Source of the DNA: Microbacteriaceae bacterium UBA6152
GTDB lineage: Bacteria > Actinomycetota > Actinomycetes > Actinomycetales > Microbacteriaceae
Assembly: GCA_002423075.1 (NCBI GenBank)
Contig: DIUS01000048.1
Span: 1 to 15,538, forward strand
DNA: 15,538 nt
Reading direction: 5' to 3'
Under the pieces are notes generated by a model that saw only the letters and a program-made list of their open reading frames with translations, was not told where the DNA came from and ran no database searches. A program made the position numbers and the translations under genes. Below, piece by piece: positions 7,944 through 14,588 of this stretch (its first letter is position 1; every line of letters begins with the position of its first letter).

Positions 7944-8521
7944 CCGCCCGGCTGCGCCGCGACGAGACAGGGTTCTCCCTCGTCGAGCTGCTCGTGGCGA
8001 TGGGACTCTTCGGCATCGTGATCACGATCGTCGGCAGCGTCATCATCAGCGCGCTCACCGCCGATCGCACCGTGCGCGAGGTCACCACGTCGACGACCGA
8101 TGGCCAACTGGTCGTCAACATCATCGAGGAGACCGTGCGCAACTCGACCGCAGTGTCTGTCGAGACGGCGGCCGATGGCGTCTCGACCTTCGCGACAGCG
8201 CGGACGACCGCCGGGGGCACACCCCGTTGCCAGTCGTGGTTCTACGACGACGAGACGGGCGCGGTCTTCGAGCGCTCGAGTGCGACGGCTGTAGACGCAC
8301 CCATCCCCGGAGCCGTCAGCGACGAATGGACGAGTGTCAGCCAAGGGCTGGCGCCCATCGTCGACGACGCGGGCGACCCGATTCCCGTCTTCGCACTCGC
8401 GGGAACACGAGGCATCTCCGTAAGCTTCTCCGTCGACGGAGGTTCTGGCACCAGCTCGCTCTTCATCACGACCGTTACCGGCCGTGCACCGCTATCGAAT
8501 GTGAGTCCGCAATGCTTCTGA
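7940..8521 (+). CDS. Type IV minor prepilin (PilW/GspJ-like)
   Basis: A 193-residue prepilin with a short 11-residue leader ending Glu-Thr-Gly, followed by FSLVELLVAMGLFG with Glu at +5, a textbook class III signal. The remaining 182 residues form a long helix and a globular domain with Cys97 and Cys192 (the next-to-last residue). Length and position between the GspI-like and GspK-like genes match PilW/GspJ minor pilins, which join a priming and tip complex in other T4P and type II secretion systems. The GTG start at 7940 shares four bases with the previous stop. The ribosome site is weak, so it probably depends on coupling. The stop overlaps the next gene by ten bases. Confidence 0.87.
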   Translation: MTARLRRDETGFSLVELLVAMGLFGIVITIVGSVIISALTADRTVREVTTSTTDGQLVVNIIEETVRNSTAVSVETAADGVSTFATARTTAGGTPRCQSWFYDDETGAVFERSSATAVDAPIPGAVSDEWTSVSQGLAPIVDDAGDPIPVFALAGTRGISVSFSVDGGSGTSSLFITTVTGRAPLSNVSPQCF

Positions 8522-10137
8522 CATCGCTTCTCCGCCGCTCCGGTTCGCGCTCTGACGAGCGGGGCAACGCCATGATCGCCGTCATCGGGCTCTTGGCCGT
8601 CACGTCGATGATCACCATGACGGTCACGGGCGCCACCGTGCAGGCGCTGAGCTACACGTCGCTCACTCGAGCGGGCGTGCAGTCGAACGCCGCCGCCGAG
8701 TCCGGGGTCGACGCGATGCTCGCCCAGCTGTTCGCGGATGCCTGCCCGGCGACGGGCGAACTCACCGCAACGCAGGGTTCGGTCGATCCGAGCGTGACCG
8801 GCCCCGCGGCCGATGAGCCCTTCTTCGTCGCCACTATCGCCCAGCGCATCAGCTCAGCGGCGAGCTGGACGGCGGGCTGCCCTGTCGAAGCGACCACGCA
8901 GATCCGCATCCAGTCGACCGGCTTCGCCGCCGACCTCGGTGTGGCCGAGTCGGCATCGGCCGGCGATGTCTCCGCCGTGCAGGCGGTCTACGAGTGGACA
9001 CCAGGCGCCAACTCGGCCGCCGTGACGGGCGCCGCCGTCTTCAGCTACGGCACGCCGGGGCTGGCGAACAGTCTTGAGCTGCTCTCGTTCAACGGCAATT
9101 CGGCGAACGTCATCGTGGCCGAAGGAAACATCGTCTGCAGCAACAGCGTGTACGTCGAAGGAGACATCGTCGCGGCGGGCGGCAACATCCAGCTCGACAA
9201 CACCTGCAGCGCGGGCGGCAACGTGTGGGCATCGGGCACCGTCACCTTGCAGGGCAACAAGACCATCGGCGGCGACGTCATCGCCGCGGGCACGGGCCTC
9301 ACGCGCATCGACCCGAGCACATCGATCGGTGGCGGCGTGTATGCGCGCGGGGAGATCGACAGCTGGGGCCAGCGGTGCTCGACGGGCGCGACAGGCTGGG
9401 ATGCCGCAGGCGACGCCTGCTCGGTCACGCGCAACACCGGGGCCGACCCCGTCTTCTACAACCGACTCGATGTCGCGGCTCCCACCAAGCCGCTGTGGGT
9501 GGATGTCGACTTCGTCGCTGCCGACTGGGTCAGCAGGGGCTGGACCGTCGTGCCGTTCAGCGGCCCGTGCAACATCGACAACAACGGTGCGAAGAACCCG
9601 GCTGTGACGCAGTTCAGCAACTACACGACCCCCACGGTGATCGACATGAGGTCGTGCTCGTCCATGGTCATCTCGACCAGCGCGAAGCTGACCATCACGA
9701 TGCGCACCGACCTGACGTTCATCTTGCCCAAGACGGTCAACATCGAAGACTTCACAGCCGTGTCGAACGGTAGCGCCGACCGCGCTCTGCGCTTCATCAC
9801 GCCCGACACCGTTCCGGACGGTGTTCCGACGCTGACCGGCTGCGGGCGCATCGACATCAACAACCAAAACGAGCTCGAGGCGCCGATCGCCGTCCTCGTC
9901 TACTCGCCGTGCCCGATCTTCAACAGCAACCAGCTCACCTGGCGGGGGCAGTACTACGGCTCGACCGTGGCCTTTTCGAACAACAGCGAGCTGACGTACG
10001 TGCCCATCGGTATTCCGGGCTTCGACCTGGGCAACGGTGCCGGCGGCCCCGGCGGCGCGGGCGCCGTCGGCGGACCAGCGACGGCCGGCACCCCGGGCGC
10101 TCTGATCGACTACACCGACATCGCCGTGCCGGACTGA
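8512..10137 (+). CDS. Large GspK/PilX-like minor pilin, candidate pilus tip protein with beta-helix body
   Basis: A 541-residue protein. The N-terminus (basic, ending Glu-Arg-Gly18) is followed by a hydrophobic helix starting NAMIAVIGLLAV. It resembles a class III signal but has Ala instead of Glu at +5, as in GspK-type pilins that cap the tip. Residues about 195-285 contain repeating short beta strands (VYVEGDIVAAGGNIQ, VWASGTVTLQGNKTIGGDVI, GGVYARGEI) like bactofilin or right-handed beta-helix proteins. Ten cysteines are spread over the body, consistent with disulfides outside the cell. The C-terminus has a Gly/Ala/Pro-rich stretch (about 505-530). The ATG at 8512 overlaps the previous stop; the frame is open 200 codons further upstream, but over the two preceding genes. 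Probable adhesin or tip cap; the ligand is unknown. The pilin-like N-terminus is clear; the beta-helix call is by repeat pattern only. Confidence 0.82.
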   Translation: MLLTSLLRRSGSRSDERGNAMIAVIGLLAVTSMITMTVTGATVQALSYTSLTRAGVQSNAAAESGVDAMLAQLFADACPATGELTATQGSVDPSVTGPAADEPFFVATIAQRISSAASWTAGCPVEATTQIRIQSTGFAADLGVAESASAGDVSAVQAVYEWTPGANSAAVTGAAVFSYGTPGLANSLELLSFNGNSANVIVAEGNIVCSNSVYVEGDIVAAGGNIQLDNTCSAGGNVWASGTVTLQGNKTIGGDVIAAGTGLTRIDPSTSIGGGVYARGEIDSWGQRCSTGATGWDAAGDACSVTRNTGADPVFYNRLDVAAPTKPLWVDVDFVAADWVSRGWTVVPFSGPCNIDNNGAKNPAVTQFSNYTTPTVIDMRSCSSMVISTSAKLTITMRTDLTFILPKTVNIEDFTAVSNGSADRALRFITPDTVPDGVPTLTGCGRIDINNQNELEAPIAVLVYSPCPIFNSNQLTWRGQYYGSTVAFSNNSELTYVPIGIPGFDLGNGAGGPGGAGAVGGPATAGTPGALIDYTDIAVPD

Positions 10138-10147
10138 TCGAGTCGAC

Positions 10148-10975
10148 GTGACCATCATCGTGCCGGCGATCGTCGGCGTGCTCGGTGCCGCCATCGGGTC
10201 GTTCCTCAACGTGGTGATCCACCGCGTTCCGGCCGGAATCTCGGTGGTGAGACCGCCGAGCGCATGCCCGAGCTGCTCGGCCCGAGTGCGTCCCTACGAC
10301 AACATTCCGATCATCTCGTGGGTGCTGCTGAGAGGCCGATGCCGCGACTGCTCCGCGCCGTTCTCGGTGCGATATGCCCTCGTCGAACTGCTCACGGCAC
10401 TCGCCTTCGCCGGCATTGCGGCGTGGCGACTGCCCTCCTTGCTGACAGCAGAGTCGGCGCTGACTCTGGCGGGCGGCGCCCTGGTGCTGGTGGCCTTGCT
10501 GTACTTCGCCGCGATCACGATCGCGCTCGCCGTCATCGACCTCGATACTCATCGCCTGCCGAACGCGATCGTGCTCCCGTCGTACGGTGTGCTCGGCGGG
10601 CTGCTCGCGAGCGCTGCGATCGTGACGGGAGACGTCGAGAGCGCCGCGCGCGCGGCGGCCGGCGCGGGCATCCTCTTCGCGGGCTATCTGCTGCTCGCTC
10701 TCATCTCTCCTCGAGGCATGGGCATGGGCGATGTGAAGCTGGCGGGCGTGATCGGGCTCATGCTCGGCTGGTTCGGCTGGTCGGCTCTCGCCGTCGGCAC
10801 GCTCGCCGCCTTCCTGCTCGGAGCACTCGTGGGCGTCGGGCTCATCATCGCGCGGCGGGCGAGTCGCACCACGGGAATACCCTTCGGGCCGTGGATGCTG
10901 GGAGGGGCCTGGGTAGGCATCATGCTGGGCGAGCCGATGGCGCGAGGGTATCTCGCGCTCTTCGGACTGGAGTAA
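10148..10975 (+). CDS. pilD: Prepilin peptidase / N-methyltransferase PilD
   Basis: A bifunctional polytopic membrane aspartic protease (275 residues) that cuts prepilin leaders after Gly and methylates the new N-terminal residue. The methylase-type N-terminal domain shows GSFLNVVIHR (17-26) and the two zinc-binding CxxC pairs Cys40/43 and Cys65/68. The peptidase half contains a first acidic motif DLDTHRLPN (starting at Asp131) and the second catalytic motif GMGMGDVKL with Asp195. GIPFGPWM near the C-terminus is also typical. About seven to eight hydrophobic helices are visible. The GTG start at 10148 lies ten bases after the tip gene stop; no strong ribosome site is present, so coupling is likely. 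All substrates encoded here carry matching signals. The pilM start follows after 13 bases. Confidence 0.96.
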   Translation: MTIIVPAIVGVLGAAIGSFLNVVIHRVPAGISVVRPPSACPSCSARVRPYDNIPIISWVLLRGRCRDCSAPFSVRYALVELLTALAFAGIAAWRLPSLLTAESALTLAGGALVLVALLYFAAITIALAVIDLDTHRLPNAIVLPSYGVLGGLLASAAIVTGDVESAARAAAGAGILFAGYLLLALISPRGMGMGDVKLAGVIGLMLGWFGWSALAVGTLAAFLLGALVGVGLIIARRASRTTGIPFGPWMLGGAWVGIMLGEPMARGYLALFGLE

Positions 10976-10988
10976 GGGGGCGCACACT

Positions 10989-12035
10989 GTGAGCGGAGTA
11001 GTGGGAGTCGATATCGGCAGCTCGTCATTGCGAGCCGTCGAGATCGACGATTCGGCGAAGGCGCGGCCGACGCTGCTGCGCGTGCACGAGGTGCCCCTGC
11101 CCGAGGGCTCGGTCAAGCGTGGCGAGATTCTCGAGGTGCATACGGTCGCCTCCGCCTTCAAGCGGCTCTGGGCGTCTGGCGGGTTCAAGACGAAAGATGT
11201 CGCGCTCGGCATCGGAGGGCAGAGCGTGATCGTGCGCGACCTCGCGGTACCGCGCATGCCGCTGGCGCAGATCAAAGAGTCGCTGCCCTTTCAGGTGCAA
11301 GACCTGCTGCCTGTTCCGGTCAACGACGCCGTTCTCGACTACTACCCGATCGGCGAGGGCCAGAACGAGTCGGGGGCCGTCGTGAACGGCCTGCTGGTGG
11401 CCGCGTTCAAGCAGGCCGTGACCACGAATGTGACGGCAGCAACGATGGCCGGCCTCAACCCGGTGAGCATGGACCTGCTCCCCTTCGCGATGACGCGCAT
11501 GCACTCGCTGTCGAGCCCCACCAAGGGCTTCGCCGTGCACATGAACATCGGCGCCAACGCCACCTCGATCGTCATCGTTCAGGGCGGAGTTCCACTCTTC
11601 GTGCGCATCGTGCCCGCGGGCGGCGACGACGCGACGCGGGCCCTCATGGCGCGACTCTCGGTTCCCCGCGAGCGGGCTGAGGCGCTCAAGCGCGACCTCG
11701 GCTTGACCACGGCCGGCAGCACCGATGAAGAACGGGTGGCCGCAGAAGTGATCCACGAGGCGACGAGCGAGCTGCTCACCGCGGTGCGCAACACCTTGGC
11801 CTACTTCGCCGGTGTGCGCACCGGCGTCGTCTTCGATCACCTGTCGGTCGCCGGGGGAGCAACCCGCATGCGCGGATTCGCCAACGCGCTCGCCGAGTCG
11901 ACCCGCATCTCGGTCGTGCCCGTGAACCCGACTGCGGGGGTCACGGTGTCTCGAGGACTTCGCGCCGGTGAGGGCGACGATCAGATGCAGCCGTGGATCA
12001 CCGCGCTGGGACTCGCCGTCGGGAGCGCAGCATGA
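10989..12035 (+). CDS. pilM: Type IV pilus assembly protein PilM (actin-like ATPase)
   Basis: A cytoplasmic FtsA/actin-fold protein of 348 residues that binds ATP and the N-terminal tail of PilN, linking the motor to the alignment complex. The first phosphate-binding motif is VGVDIGSSSLRAVEI (5-19), the second lies around MNIGANATSIVIV (from residue 185), and the adenosine motif is LSVAGGATRMRGF (from 285). The SHS2-type subdomain contains LPFQVQDLLPVPV, typical of PilM. The GTG at 10989 is chosen because a G-run ribosome site (10976-10980) lies eight bases upstream and the first motif begins immediately. The stop overlaps the pilN start (ATGA). The order pilM-pilN-pilO is the conserved T4P arrangement, here without pilP or pilQ. 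Confidence 0.94.
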   Translation: MSGVVGVDIGSSSLRAVEIDDSAKARPTLLRVHEVPLPEGSVKRGEILEVHTVASAFKRLWASGGFKTKDVALGIGGQSVIVRDLAVPRMPLAQIKESLPFQVQDLLPVPVNDAVLDYYPIGEGQNESGAVVNGLLVAAFKQAVTTNVTAATMAGLNPVSMDLLPFAMTRMHSLSSPTKGFAVHMNIGANATSIVIVQGGVPLFVRIVPAGGDDATRALMARLSVPRERAEALKRDLGLTTAGSTDEERVAAEVIHEATSELLTAVRNTLAYFAGVRTGVVFDHLSVAGGATRMRGFANALAESTRISVVPVNPTAGVTVSRGLRAGEGDDQMQPWITALGLAVGSAA

Positions 12036-12703
12036 GCCGCCGAGAGAGCCGCGAGACCGGCGCACTGATCTACGGAGCTGTTCCCCGAGCGCACCTCATG
12101 CCGCCCGAGGTGGCGCTCCAGCGCAAAGAAATCGGCAGGCGCCGCGGTCTCATCACTGCGGTCATCGCGGTGCTCGTGCTCACGATCGCCGGGATTGTCG
12201 GGTCGTACCTCGTCGCGGCCGCCGCCGAAGCCCAGCTGGCCGAGGAGCGCCGCACGACCGAGCAACTGCTGGCCACACAGCTCGAGTACACCGAGGTGAC
12301 ACTCGTTCTCGGACAACTGCAGTCGATCGCTGACGTTCGCGGTCGGCTCGCTGCGGTCGAGGTGCTCTGGCGCGACTCGTTGCAGCCGTACCTGAGCGTG
12401 CTCACCGAGGACGAGCTGGTCGATTCACTCGCTTTCTCGTCGGACTCTCCGGCGGAGCCGCCGCTCGGCGTCACGGGCCCCCTGCGATCGCCTCGCGTGG
12501 CCACGGTCACCATGGTGGTCGTGACGACCGACCCGCCGACGCCGTACGACTGGTATCGGGAGTGGGAACTCATCGAGACCTTCGCCGACGCGAGCATCGA
12601 CTCGATCACCCTGCTCCAGAACGGATACGAGACGACCGTCACGATCAACCTGAACGAGCTGGCGCTCTCGAGTCGCTTCGCAGAAGAGGAGGTGACCGAA
12701 TGA
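12032..12703 (+). CDS. pilN: Type IV pilus assembly protein PilN-like
   Basis: A bitopic membrane protein of 223 residues. The cytoplasmic tail (1-38) contains HLMPPEV (21-27), which matches the position and form of the PilM-binding motif usually written INLLP in PilN. One membrane helix follows (about 39-60), then a helical, coiled-coil-prone stretch (about 62-100), then an alpha/beta domain with strands such as RVATVTMVVVTT and YETTVTINLNEL as in the ferredoxin-like PilN fold. Sequence similarity to the family is weak by eye. The call rests on topology, the motif and the place between pilM and pilO. Both ends overlap their neighbours by four bases (ATGA). It should partner PilO outside the membrane and PilM inside. 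Confidence 0.85.
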   Translation: MSRRESRETGALIYGAVPRAHLMPPEVALQRKEIGRRRGLITAVIAVLVLTIAGIVGSYLVAAAAEAQLAEERRTTEQLLATQLEYTEVTLVLGQLQSIADVRGRLAAVEVLWRDSLQPYLSVLTEDELVDSLAFSSDSPAEPPLGVTGPLRSPRVATVTMVVVTTDPPTPYDWYREWELIETFADASIDSITLLQNGYETTVTINLNELALSSRFAEEEVTE

Positions 12704-13425
12704 CCACCGCATCGACACGCATCTGGACGTTCGCCACCGTCATCGTCATCGTCATCGTCATCGCCCTCGGCTGGTTCCTCGGCATCTCGCCCAAGCTCGC
12801 TGATGCCGCCCGCTTCGATGCGGAACGCAGCAGCGTGCAGGCTCAGAACGACCTGGCGCGTGTCACCTTGGCGCAGCTGCAGGCTGACTTCGAGAGACTG
12901 GACGAACTGCTGCTCGAGCTCGAGAGTCTGCGCGCCGAGTTCCCGACAGACGCGGCGTACGACGACGCTGTCGAGGAGCTTCTGACCGAGCTGCTCTCAG
13001 CAGAGCTGACGCTGCAGAACGTCGCAATCAACGAACCCGCTCCGACCACGGCCGACGTTCTCCAAGACGGCGACGCACCGCCGCCGTCGGAGGCGGATGG
13101 CGACGGCGTGCTGCCGACCGGCTCGCTGCTGCGCGTCTCGGTGTCAGTGACGGTCCTGGGACCACTGTCGGCGATCTTGAGCTACATCGAGACTCTGCAG
13201 GAGTCTCCACGATTCGCGATCGTGTCGACGGGCGACTTCAGTCGCGACGTCGACGGAGGCGGAGAGATGACCTTCTCGATGATCGTGTACGCGGTGAGCG
13301 GGGAGGACCTGCTCGCGGTTCCGCCCGCGCCGGAGCCGGAGCCCGAGCCGAGTGAGTCTCCGACGCCCGAAGCGACGGACCCAGCGGCGACGGACCCGAC
13401 GCCAACGCCGACTCCCTCGCCGTAG
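12700..13425 (+). CDS. pilO: Type IV pilus assembly protein PilO-like, with Pro-rich C-terminal tail
   Basis: A bitopic membrane protein of 241 residues. A short N-terminus leads to one membrane helix (about 10-28) ending GWFLGISPKLADA, the characteristic PilO junction. A coiled coil rich in Glu, Leu and Gln (about 35-80) follows, then an alpha/beta domain (about 85-205) with RVSVSVTVLGPLSAILSYI. The last 34 residues (208-241) are almost only Pro, Glu, Thr, Asp, Ala and Ser, with a PEPEPEP stretch and a PTPTPTP end. This tail is unlike the usual family ending and may thread the peptidoglycan. The ATG at 12700 shares four bases with the pilN stop and has a good ribosome site agaggagg (12685-12692). 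Last gene of the pilus operon; a hairpin follows 15 bases after the stop. Confidence 0.88.
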   Translation: MTTASTRIWTFATVIVIVIVIALGWFLGISPKLADAARFDAERSSVQAQNDLARVTLAQLQADFERLDELLLELESLRAEFPTDAAYDDAVEELLTELLSAELTLQNVAINEPAPTTADVLQDGDAPPPSEADGDGVLPTGSLLRVSVSVTVLGPLSAILSYIETLQESPRFAIVSTGDFSRDVDGGGEMTFSMIVYAVSGEDLLAVPPAPEPEPEPSESPTPEATDPAATDPTPTPTPSP

Positions 13426-13440
13426 CGGCAGGACTGATGG

Positions 13441-13469
13441 GTCGGGATGCTCGGGGCGGGCATCCCGAC
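13441..13469 (+). terminator. Terminator of the pilus operon
   Basis: A perfect 10-bp stem (GTCGGGATGC at 13441-13450, GCATCCCGAC at 13460-13469) with a nine-base loop starts 15 bases after the pilO stop. No T-run is present. It separates the pilus operon from the membrane protein gene. Confidence 0.72.
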
Positions 13470-13478
13470 ACCTCCCCT

Positions 13479-13487
13479 TGGTAGGGT
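13479..13487 (+). promoter_or_regulatory. Extended -10 promoter of the membrane protein gene
   Basis: TGGTAGGGT fits the extended form TGN-TANNNT. The position 17 bases upstream (GGCATC) is a poor -35 and lies in the terminator stem, as expected for an extended -10 promoter. Transcription would start near 13494, giving a short leader before the ATG at 13521. Confidence 0.5.
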
Positions 13488-13520
13488 GGCGCGTTCGTAT
13501 TCCCTGTGAAAGGACGCGTC

Positions 13521-14306
13521 ATGGCCACCCAGTCTTCTTCCGAGCCCACCGACGATCAGACGACGGAGCCCGCGGCGACGCCTGCTGAGACGCCAGCGGC
13601 GGCCCAGACCGACTCGACGGATGCGCCCGTCGACGAGCAGCCTGCGGCGGCGAATTCGAGCCCTGCGTCGACGACCGACGTCGTCGAGCCGGTGGCCGCC
13701 CCCGAGGCCGGCACTACTTCTGCGGCGCCGGCGCAGCCGACCGTCGTCTTTGTGCAGGCGCCTCAGCCGCCCAAGACGCGCGGCGCTCGAGGCGTCGGTG
13801 CGCTGGTCGCCCTGCTGGGCGCCGCACTGTTCTCTGCCGCCTACGCGCTGCTCGTGCTGCTCATCGCGATCATCGGCTCGCCCAGCGGCATCGCACCCGC
13901 TCTCCAGTTCCTCTCGTCGGTCACGTTCTACCTCCCGGTGGTCATCTTCTTCCTGTCGTACCTGCTGCTCATCGTCGTGGTGAACCGCGGCGGCTGGTGG
14001 GCTCACGTGCTGGGCGGCTTCCTGGTCGCACTCGTCGTGTGGATCGGCTTCGTCGGCGCTGCCATCATCGCGGCCGGTGCCTTCGGGGCCTCGGCCGCCG
14101 AGGTCAATTCTGTGGTGCTGCAGCAGCTCACCAATCCGCTCGGTTTCGCGGCCGCTATCGCTGCGCGTGAGGTGCCGATCTGGGTCGGCGGGCTGGTCTC
14201 GAAGCGCGGGCGCACGGCTCGTGCGCGTAACGCAGAAGCCCGCACCGCCTACGAGCAGGAGCTCGCGGAGCACCGTGCGACGCTGAGCGCCAATACCGCC
14301 GTTTGA
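13521..14306 (+). CDS. Four-helix membrane protein of unknown function with disordered N-terminus
   Basis: The product of 261 residues is not a family I recognise. Residues 1-85 are low-complexity Ala/Thr/Pro/Glu/Asp, acidic and probably disordered. Four hydrophobic helices follow at roughly 98-120, 128-155, 160-188 and 205-228. The first loop is short, and the last helix ends in a basic patch (SKRGRTARARNAEAR) that by the positive-inside rule would place the C-terminus in the cytoplasm, followed by a charged helix. No catalytic motif or signal peptide is visible. The ATG at 13521 follows aaagga (13509-13514); a GTG at 13506 in frame is less likely as it precedes that site. It has its own promoter and lies between two terminated or promoted units, so a functional link to pili or ribosomes is not shown. 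The -35 box of the str promoter overlaps its stop codon. Confidence 0.85.
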   Translation: MATQSSSEPTDDQTTEPAATPAETPAAAQTDSTDAPVDEQPAAANSSPASTTDVVEPVAAPEAGTTSAAPAQPTVVFVQAPQPPKTRGARGVGALVALLGAALFSAAYALLVLLIAIIGSPSGIAPALQFLSSVTFYLPVVIFFLSYLLLIVVVNRGGWWAHVLGGFLVALVVWIGFVGAAIIAAGAFGASAAEVNSVVLQQLTNPLGFAAAIAAREVPIWVGGLVSKRGRTARARNAEARTAYEQELAEHRATLSANTAV

Positions 14307-14331
14307 CCGCATCTCGTCGGGGGTCTACCCT
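14303..14331 (+). promoter_or_regulatory. Promoter of the str operon (rpsL-rpsG-fusA)
   Basis: TTGACC (14303-14308) and TACCCT (14326-14331) are separated by exactly 17 bases, matching the TTGACA/TANNNT housekeeping pattern. The -35 box contains the TGA stop of the upstream gene (14304-14306). The start would be near 14338, leaving a leader of about 250 bases before rpsL. Confidence 0.7.
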
Positions 14332-14340
14332 TAGCAGTGT

Positions 14341-14356
14341 GTGTGCTTTGGCGCAC
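14341..14356 (+). other. 5'-proximal hairpin in the str leader
   Basis: GTGTGC (14341-14346) can pair with GCGCAC (14351-14356) with one G-T pair and loop TTTG. It would sit at the very start of the transcript from the predicted promoter and could stabilise the mRNA. Confidence 0.35.
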
Positions 14357-14386
14357 GCCTGTGCTGTGCCGTGAGAACGGAACGGC

Positions 14387-14418
14387 AGGAGGCTGACGTG
14401 CACACAGAGGGTCACTGA
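14387..14418 (+). promoter_or_regulatory. Candidate leader mini-ORF with strong ribosome site in the str leader
   Basis: A perfect AGGAGG (14387-14392) is followed after five bases by GTG (14398) and six sense codons (peptide MHTEGH) before TGA 14416-14418. The spacing is ideal for translation. A short hairpin (14367-14372 with 14382-14387) would cover the start of the ribosome site. It may be a regulatory leader peptide for the ribosomal operon. Very short ORFs with a ribosome site also arise by chance, so this is only a candidate. Confidence 0.3.
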
Positions 14419-14422
14419 CGTT

Positions 14423-14442
14423 CCGACTGCTTCGGCAGACGG
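14423..14442 (+). other. UUCG-capped hairpin in the str leader
   Basis: CTGC-TTCG-GCAG (14427-14438) forms an exceptionally stable C(UUCG)G tetraloop hairpin. It extends by CCG/CGG (14423-14425 and 14440-14442) across an A-A mismatch. It begins five bases after the mini-ORF stop, so a ribosome on the mini-ORF would cover it. Confidence 0.6.
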
Positions 14443-14588
14443 GCACACACCCCCACGGCATATTCGTCACCCGGTGGGCACGCTCGCCAGGCCGGACGGA
14501 TTCGCGTGAGCCCGGCTGCATCGTGAGGTGCGGGCGGGGACATCCAACCGCAACCGCTGTCACCGTGCAGCAATCATGAGGAGCAGTT

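Noticed and set aside
7906..8511. Upstream extension of the tip gene frame across the second minor pilin
   Set aside because: Arg-rich nonsense-like sequence overlapping a clear pilin gene; the ATG at 8512 gives a pilin-like leader.
9120..9360. Possible tandem DNA repeat within the tip gene
   Set aside because: The repetition is at the level of beta-strand pattern in the protein; the DNA copies are not near-identical.
8854..10209. A 451-codon minus-strand open frame over the tip protein gene
   Set aside because: Arg/Ala/Val/Asp-rich shadow; the plus-strand protein has a pilin-like N-terminus, coupled start and structured repeats.
14307..14588. Possible small protein gene or riboswitch in the str leader
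   Set aside because: No frame with both a ribosome site and more than a few codons was found, and no known riboswitch core was recognised. Only the six-codon mini-ORF and hairpins are reported.
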